A DNA stretch of 8,084 nt from positions 1 through 8,084 of the forward strand of contig CAAGID010000041.1 in NCBI GenBank assembly GCA_900769815.1, read 5' to 3'. The notes beneath the pieces are model-generated. The model had not been told where the DNA came from. It searched no databases and saw only the letters and a list, made by a program, of their open reading frames with translations. Below, piece after piece: positions 5,305 to 8,084 of the stretch. Both the position numbers and the translations under genes were made by a program. The first letter of the stretch is position 1; every line of letters begins with the position of its first letter. Source of the stretch: Clostridia bacterium (GTDB lineage: Bacteria > Bacillota > Clostridia > Christensenellales > QALW01).

Positions 5305-5908
5305 ACTTTATATATTTTGCAATATATTCTCTTACTCTTGTATCTTCGCCCCTAAAGGCTTTTTGTAGGTTACTCCAATGCTTTATAATGATAAGGCTTC
5401 CTAAAAAAGCACTTACTAAAAAGCAAAGAACGTTACCGTTTCTTATTAAAACAAAGACGGGAAAAAGTACTGATGCAGAAACAGGCATGGCTGTGCCGTA
5501 ATCAAATAAAAACATAAGTGCAAGGCTTATAACAAGCAAAATTAGAAAAGTAAATATATCATAGCCAAGCACTACTCCGCCAAAGGAGGCAAGTCCTTTG
5601 CCGCCTTTAAATTTAAGGTAGAAAGGGAAAACGTGTCCTACGACCGCAAAGGCACCTGATAAAAGCCATACTGCAGGCATCGTAGGCAAAATTGCTTTAG
5701 CAATTCTTACGGCAATATAAGATTTTAATAAATCGAGGACCATTACCAAAGCACCGTAACCTTTACCTAAAATAACCATGGTGTTAGTTGCCCCTAAATT
5801 GCCTGTTCCTTGCTGACGAAAGTTCTGGTGCTTTAGTTTGCCTAAAATATGCGAAGGACTTATACTGCCCAATAAATAGCCCAAAAGTATACATAAGATA
5901 ATTTTCAT
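5303..5908 (-). CDS. plsY: Acyl-phosphate:glycerol-3-phosphate acyltransferase PlsY
   Basis: This 201-residue polytopic membrane enzyme transfers an acyl group from acyl-phosphate (made by PlsX) to glycerol-3-phosphate, giving lysophosphatidate, the first membrane step of phospholipid synthesis. All conserved family loops are present: GSISPSHILGK (14-24), the motif-1 loop RQQGTGNLGATNTM (31-44), the motif-2 loop GHVFPFYLKFKGGKGLASFG (91-110), and the C-terminal KHWSNLQKAFRGED (176-189), in which HW replaces the common HR(E/S)N form. About five hydrophobic segments alternate with these loops (about 1-20, 52-73, 78-96, 112-136, 143-172). Length is normal. AAGGAGT seven bases before the ATG fixes the start. 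It stands alone, not with gpsA, der or gyrB-type partners. Confidence 0.95.
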   Translation of the reverse strand: MKIILCILLGYLLGSISPSHILGKLKHQNFRQQGTGNLGATNTMVILGKGYGALVMVLDLLKSYIAVRIAKAILPTMPAVWLLSGAFAVVGHVFPFYLKFKGGKGLASFGGVVLGYDIFTFLILLVISLALMFLFDYGTAMPVSASVLFPVFVLIRNGNVLCFLVSAFLGSLIIIKHWSNLQKAFRGEDTRVREYIAKYIK

Positions 5909-5914
5909 AAAATC

Positions 5915-5955
5915 ACTCCTTATATATATTATACTCTTTTTTCTTATTATTTCAA
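5915..5955 (-). promoter_or_regulatory. plsY promoter and ribosome site
   Basis: On the minus strand TTGAAA (5955-5950), a 16 bp spacer and TATAAT (5933-5928) form the promoter. AAGGAGT (5921-5915) is seven bases from the ATG, so the leader is very short. Confidence 0.75.
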
Positions 5956-5976
5956 ATGAATTTTATTTCACATTAG

Positions 5977-5997
5977 TCACAAAAAAATTATTTGTGA
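5977..5997. repeat. 21 bp palindrome upstream of plsY, possible operator
   Basis: TCACAAA (5977-5983) is perfectly inverted as TTTGTGA (5991-5997) around a 7-base A/T core. It lies about 22 bp upstream of the plsY -35 box and 18 bp beyond the sugar kinase terminator. There is no T-run, so it is more like a protein-binding palindrome than a terminator. The regulator is unknown. Membrane-lipid regulators of the FapR type use different half-sites as far as I recall. Confidence 0.45.
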
Positions 5998-6010
5998 TGT
6001 TTTAAAGTAT

Positions 6011-6051
6011 ATTTAGAAAAAATGAAAAGAGGCAGGGATTCTTCCTGCCTC
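6011..6051 (-). terminator. Sugar kinase terminator
   Basis: GAGGCAGG (6029-6036) pairs with CCTGCCTC (6044-6051). On the minus strand the stem is followed by TTTTCATTTTTTC. The stem begins three bases after the kinase stop codon. Confidence 0.9.
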
Positions 6052-6054
6052 CTG

Positions 6055-7608
6055 TTATTTAATAAACTTGATGGCTTCCAATTCAACGTTAAAAGCTTTT
6101 TTGTAATTTGCAAGGAACTTTTCAAAGCCTTCTATATCTTCTTTCTCTGCCATTATTTCAGTGGTTTCAACGTTATTAAAGATGGTATTATCAAGATATT
6201 CAGAAAGTGTTTCGCCCTTATTATCAATAAGATATGCAGCCAACAATGCCATACCGTAGGGACCGCCTTCCGATGCTGTTGAAGCAACTGTAACGGGACA
6301 CTTTAATGCGGCTGAAACAAGTCGCTGACCAACCTCGGGCGTTTTGAATAATCCGCCGTGACCTAAAATACTGTCGATTTTTATATTTTCCTTTTCAGTT
6401 AAAAGGTCCATACCTATTCTTAAGGTTGCGACAGTTGAATAAATATGAGTACGCATAAAGTTTGAAAGAGTTAATTTTGAATCGGGAGTTCTTAAAAATA
6501 CGGGAACGCCCTCGTTTACGTCGGTTATGCCTTCCCCTGAGAAATAGTTGTAGCTCAATAAGCCTCCGCAGTCCTTTTCACCTTCAAGAGCCTTTTCAAA
6601 AAGAAGAGTGTATATTTTACCCATATCGGCATTTAAACCAATGCAGTCGGTAAATTCCTTAAAAAGCGATGCCCAGCCGTTAATATCCGTGGTGCAGTTG
6701 TTGGCGTGTACCATTGCAACGGGGTCGCCTGCAGGAGTGGTTATCATATCAATTTCTCTGTAGGCTTTAGGCATTTTGTCAACAACTATCATTGCAAAAA
6801 TACTTGTTCCTGCTGAAATATTACCCGTATTAACCTTTATTGAGTTTGTTGCCATCATTCCCGTACCGCCGTCGCCTTCAGGGGCGGCAAGGGGGATGCC
6901 TGAAGAAAGCGTGCCTGAAATATCTAAAAGGCGTGCGCCTTCTTCAGTTAAAAAGCCGGCGTTATCGCCTGCTTTAAGCACTTTGGGAAGCAACTCAGTT
7001 ATATTTATATTAGTTAGATTTTTGAATTTTTCGGCGTATTCATTATTGTAATCAAAAATCTTGCTGTCGATAGGGAACATTCCCGAAGCCTCGCAGATGC
7101 CTAAAACCTTGTTGCCCGTTAAAAGGTAATGTACGTAGCCTGAAAGGGTTGTAAAAAAGTCAATATTTTTTACATAAGGCTTTTTATCAAGATAATCCTG
7201 ATAAAAATGGGCAATACTCCATCTTTGCGGTATGTTAAAAGCAAACTCATCAGAAAGCTTTTCGGCCGATTCCTGAGTTAAAGTGTTGCGCCACGTTCTA
7301 AAAGGTGTTAGCAAATTCATATCCTTATCAAAGGCTAAAAGCCCGTGCATCATACCTGAAATTCCTATTGCACCAACGGTTGTCAAGGGCTTATTGAACT
7401 TACCTTCAAAATCAGTTTTTAATTCCTTATAGCAAGTCTGCATACCAAGGATAACGTCTTCTAAATCATAAGTCCACACGTTGTCTACGAACTTGTTTTC
7501 CCATAAAAAACTGCCCATTGCAACAACCTGGCGGTTTTCATCAAGCAATACAGCCTTGATTCGTGTTGAACCAAATTCAATACCGATAACTGATTTTTCC
7601 AAAAACAT
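6055..7608 (-). CDS. FGGY-family carbohydrate kinase, xylulokinase-like
   Basis: This 517-residue cytoplasmic kinase phosphorylates a sugar or sugar alcohol with ATP. Domain I starts with IGIEFGSTRIKAVL (8-21, phosphate-1 loop) and has GISGMMHG (82-89) and TWRN (105-108) for substrate contacts. The catalytic base is predicted as Asp246 in APEGDGGTGM. Domain II has GNISAGTS (262-269, phosphate-2 loop), the adenosine-motif segment GHGGLFKTP (416-424) and EGGPYGMALLAA (447-458). Xylulokinases usually have about 480-510 residues. The sequence best resembles the xylulokinase/YoaC-like branch often found beside L-arabinose or pentulose genes, but here no isomerase, epimerase or transporter is adjacent. 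Substrate (D-xylulose, L-ribulose, L-fuculose or another) is therefore open. TAGGAG six bases before ATG fixes the start. It is a single-gene unit with its own promoter, operator candidate and terminator. Confidence 0.9.
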   Translation of the reverse strand: MFLEKSVIGIEFGSTRIKAVLLDENRQVVAMGSFLWENKFVDNVWTYDLEDVILGMQTCYKELKTDFEGKFNKPLTTVGAIGISGMMHGLLAFDKDMNLLTPFRTWRNTLTQESAEKLSDEFAFNIPQRWSIAHFYQDYLDKKPYVKNIDFFTTLSGYVHYLLTGNKVLGICEASGMFPIDSKIFDYNNEYAEKFKNLTNINITELLPKVLKAGDNAGFLTEEGARLLDISGTLSSGIPLAAPEGDGGTGMMATNSIKVNTGNISAGTSIFAMIVVDKMPKAYREIDMITTPAGDPVAMVHANNCTTDINGWASLFKEFTDCIGLNADMGKIYTLLFEKALEGEKDCGGLLSYNYFSGEGITDVNEGVPVFLRTPDSKLTLSNFMRTHIYSTVATLRIGMDLLTEKENIKIDSILGHGGLFKTPEVGQRLVSAALKCPVTVASTASEGGPYGMALLAAYLIDNKGETLSEYLDNTIFNNVETTEIMAEKEDIEGFEKFLANYKKAFNVELEAIKFIK

Positions 7609-7636
7609 AAAAATCTCCTAAAAAGCATTTTTTTAT

Positions 7637-7678
7637 ATTATATCACAGAGAATAAAAGAGGCACAATATCGGTTTGTG
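7637..7678 (-). promoter_or_regulatory. Sugar kinase promoter with overlapping palindrome
   Basis: On the minus strand TTGTGC (7666-7661), an 18 bp spacer and TATAAT (7642-7637) form the promoter, with TG one base upstream of the -10 (extended -10). The inverted repeat CACAA (7662-7666) / TTGTG (7674-7678), 7-base core, overlaps the -35, a position where a repressor would block RNA polymerase. The leader is about 20-25 nt, with TAGGAG at 7620-7615. Confidence 0.65.
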
Positions 7679-7725
7679 ACTTGTTTTTGGCGGAAAAGGA
7701 CAAAAATTTCGCAATAAATTAAAGA

Positions 7726-7827
7726 ATGGGGATGATAAAGTGCAATGTCTGTCAGGAAGCGCTCGGCGTTTTCACTCCCGCCGGTAACCGTCGCTCGAGT
7801 TCAAATCAGCATACTTCAGAGGAATAA
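7726..7827 (+). CDS. Doubtful 33-residue ORF with CxxC
   Basis: ATG at 7726 (or 7732) opens a frame reading MGMIKCNVCQEALGVFTPAG, then ending NQHTSEE. The single CNVC pair resembles half a zinc-binding knuckle. There is no good ribosome site (GGGG abuts the second ATG) and no -10 box close upstream. It might be a fossil of a larger gene or chance. I do not recognise it. Confidence 0.2.
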   Translation: MGMIKCNVCQEALGVFTPAGNRRSSSNQHTSEE

Positions 7828-7846
7828 AAAAACACCGCATTCGGTG
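7826..7846 (-). terminator. Terminator read on minus strand
   Basis: On the minus strand CACCG-AATG-CGGTG is followed by seven T (complement of the A-run 7826-7832). It would shield the kinase promoter from leftward transcription. On the plus strand it is followed by GCTTTTCTT, a weaker signal. Confidence 0.65.
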
Positions 7847-7859
7847 GCTTTTCTTGTGT

Positions 7860-7884
7860 TGCAATAACCTTGAATTTTATTGCA
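7860..7884. repeat. 8 bp inverted repeat
   Basis: TGCAATAA (7860-7867) is perfectly inverted as TTATTGCA (7877-7884) around nine bases. It is followed by a T-rich stretch and GCACTGCTTAGTA (7914-7926), a 13-mer also present at 236-248. Confidence 0.5.
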
Positions 7885-7942
7885 TTTTGTTGTTCGTGCG
7901 TTATTTTATTTTTGCACTGCTTAGTAATGGAATATTAAAATA

Positions 7943-7970
7943 AAAAATCCTGCAGAGATGCAGGATTTTT
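7943..7970. terminator. Bidirectional intrinsic terminator
   Basis: AAAAATCCTGCA (7943-7954) pairs perfectly with TGCAGGATTTTT (7959-7970) across GAGA, with T-runs on both strands. No complete gene flanks it inside the window. Confidence 0.85.
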
Positions 7971-7971
7971 G

Positions 7972-8084
7972 TTGATATCAAGAAAAACCACGCGATAGTC
8001 GCGTGGTTCAGTGAAGGTTTACCGATGAGCATTGAAAAGAAAACTCCGATTGTGTATAATGAAAGTATGACCTGCCAGTCAGAA
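7972..8084 (+). mobile_element. Possible left end of an insertion element
   Basis: The palindrome TTGATATCAA and the strong hairpin AACCACGCGA-TAG-TCGCGTGGTT (7986-8008) sit just after a terminator. They are followed by a promoter reading out of the window. Subterminal hairpins ahead of an outward promoter fit the left end of an IS200/IS605-type element, and the stretch resembles leader DNA I associate with such transposases in Clostridia. No transposase codon is inside the window, so this is a hypothesis only. Confidence 0.3.
8032..8060 (+). promoter_or_regulatory. Outward promoter at right edge
   Basis: TTGAAA (8032-8037), a 17 bp spacer and TATAAT (8055-8060) form a good sigma-A promoter. 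It drives a gene that starts beyond the window end. Confidence 0.8.

Larger units (their letters stand above)
7679..8084. other. Hairpin-rich right edge without a clear gene
   Basis: Upstream of the kinase promoter there is only one doubtful 33-codon ORF (7726-7827), a minus-direction terminator (7826-7846), an 8 bp stem (7860-7884), a bidirectional terminator (7943-7970), a TTGATATCAA palindrome (7972-7981), a 10 bp GC-rich hairpin (7986-8008) and an outward promoter (8032-8060). The hairpin density is similar to that at 1-285. Confidence 0.6.

Noticed and set aside
5977..5997. Rex or CRP site identification of the palindrome
   Set aside because: Half-site order and spacing do not match those consensus sites, so only an unnamed operator is suggested.
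7780..7815. tRNA-like 3' fragment around CTCGAGTTCAAATCAGC
   Set aside because: The T-loop-like string lacks pairing stem arms, and no acceptor or CCA follows.

Overview
The window looks like chromosome from a low-GC, anaerobic gut-type Clostridia (Firmicutes; probably Oscillospirales/Ruminococcaceae or Lachnospiraceae). The basis is AT-rich intergenic DNA, strong AGGAGG-type ribosome sites, textbook sigma-A promoters with 16-18 bp spacers, an NAD-type malic enzyme, an aldo/keto reductase fused to a two-cluster ferredoxin domain, PlsY, and many short palindromic intergenic repeats. No species call is possible from sequence alone.

Layout. Positions 1-1553 are an accessory or decayed region. 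It holds a dense series of hairpins (1-285), a pair of ~47 bp inverted repeats (285-331 and 1477-1522), a sigma-70-region-2-like gene that appears internally deleted (455-1216, minus), and two possible gene remnants (339-413 and 1253-1414, both minus). A malic enzyme (1554-2729, minus) with a consensus promoter follows. Divergent from it is an elongator tRNA-Met(CAU) (2894-2970) with perfect consensus promoter and a very strong terminator. The 490 bp after the tRNA contain a palindromic repeat with recurring ATATCAT motifs (3014-3100), a consensus promoter that starts inside that repeat, a truncated small ORF and a terminator. An AraC-family regulator (3461-4252) and a ferredoxin-type aldo/keto reductase (4270-5274) form a two-gene operon. 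It ends at a bidirectional terminator shared with convergent plsY (5303-5908, minus). An FGGY-family sugar kinase (6055-7608, minus) has its own promoter, a candidate operator and a terminator. The right edge (7609-8084) is non-coding apart from one doubtful 33-codon ORF. It holds four hairpins and ends in a consensus promoter firing out of the window.

How the genes work together. Malic enzyme (malate to pyruvate plus NAD(P)H), the AKR (NAD(P)H/ferredoxin redox) and the sugar kinase fit a fermentative carbohydrate metabolism, but they are separate transcription units. The only clear functional pair is the AraC regulator with its downstream AKR. PlsY (phospholipid synthesis) and tRNA-Met are housekeeping genes.

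The most interesting parts are the three non-coding/accessory stretches: the inverted-repeat-bounded 1.24 kb segment with the deleted sigma-like gene and the neighbouring multi-hairpin block; the palindromic repeat whose edge supplies the -35 box of a truncated gene; and the hairpin-rich right edge, which may be the start of an insertion element. None proves a new system, but each can be tested with simple searches.
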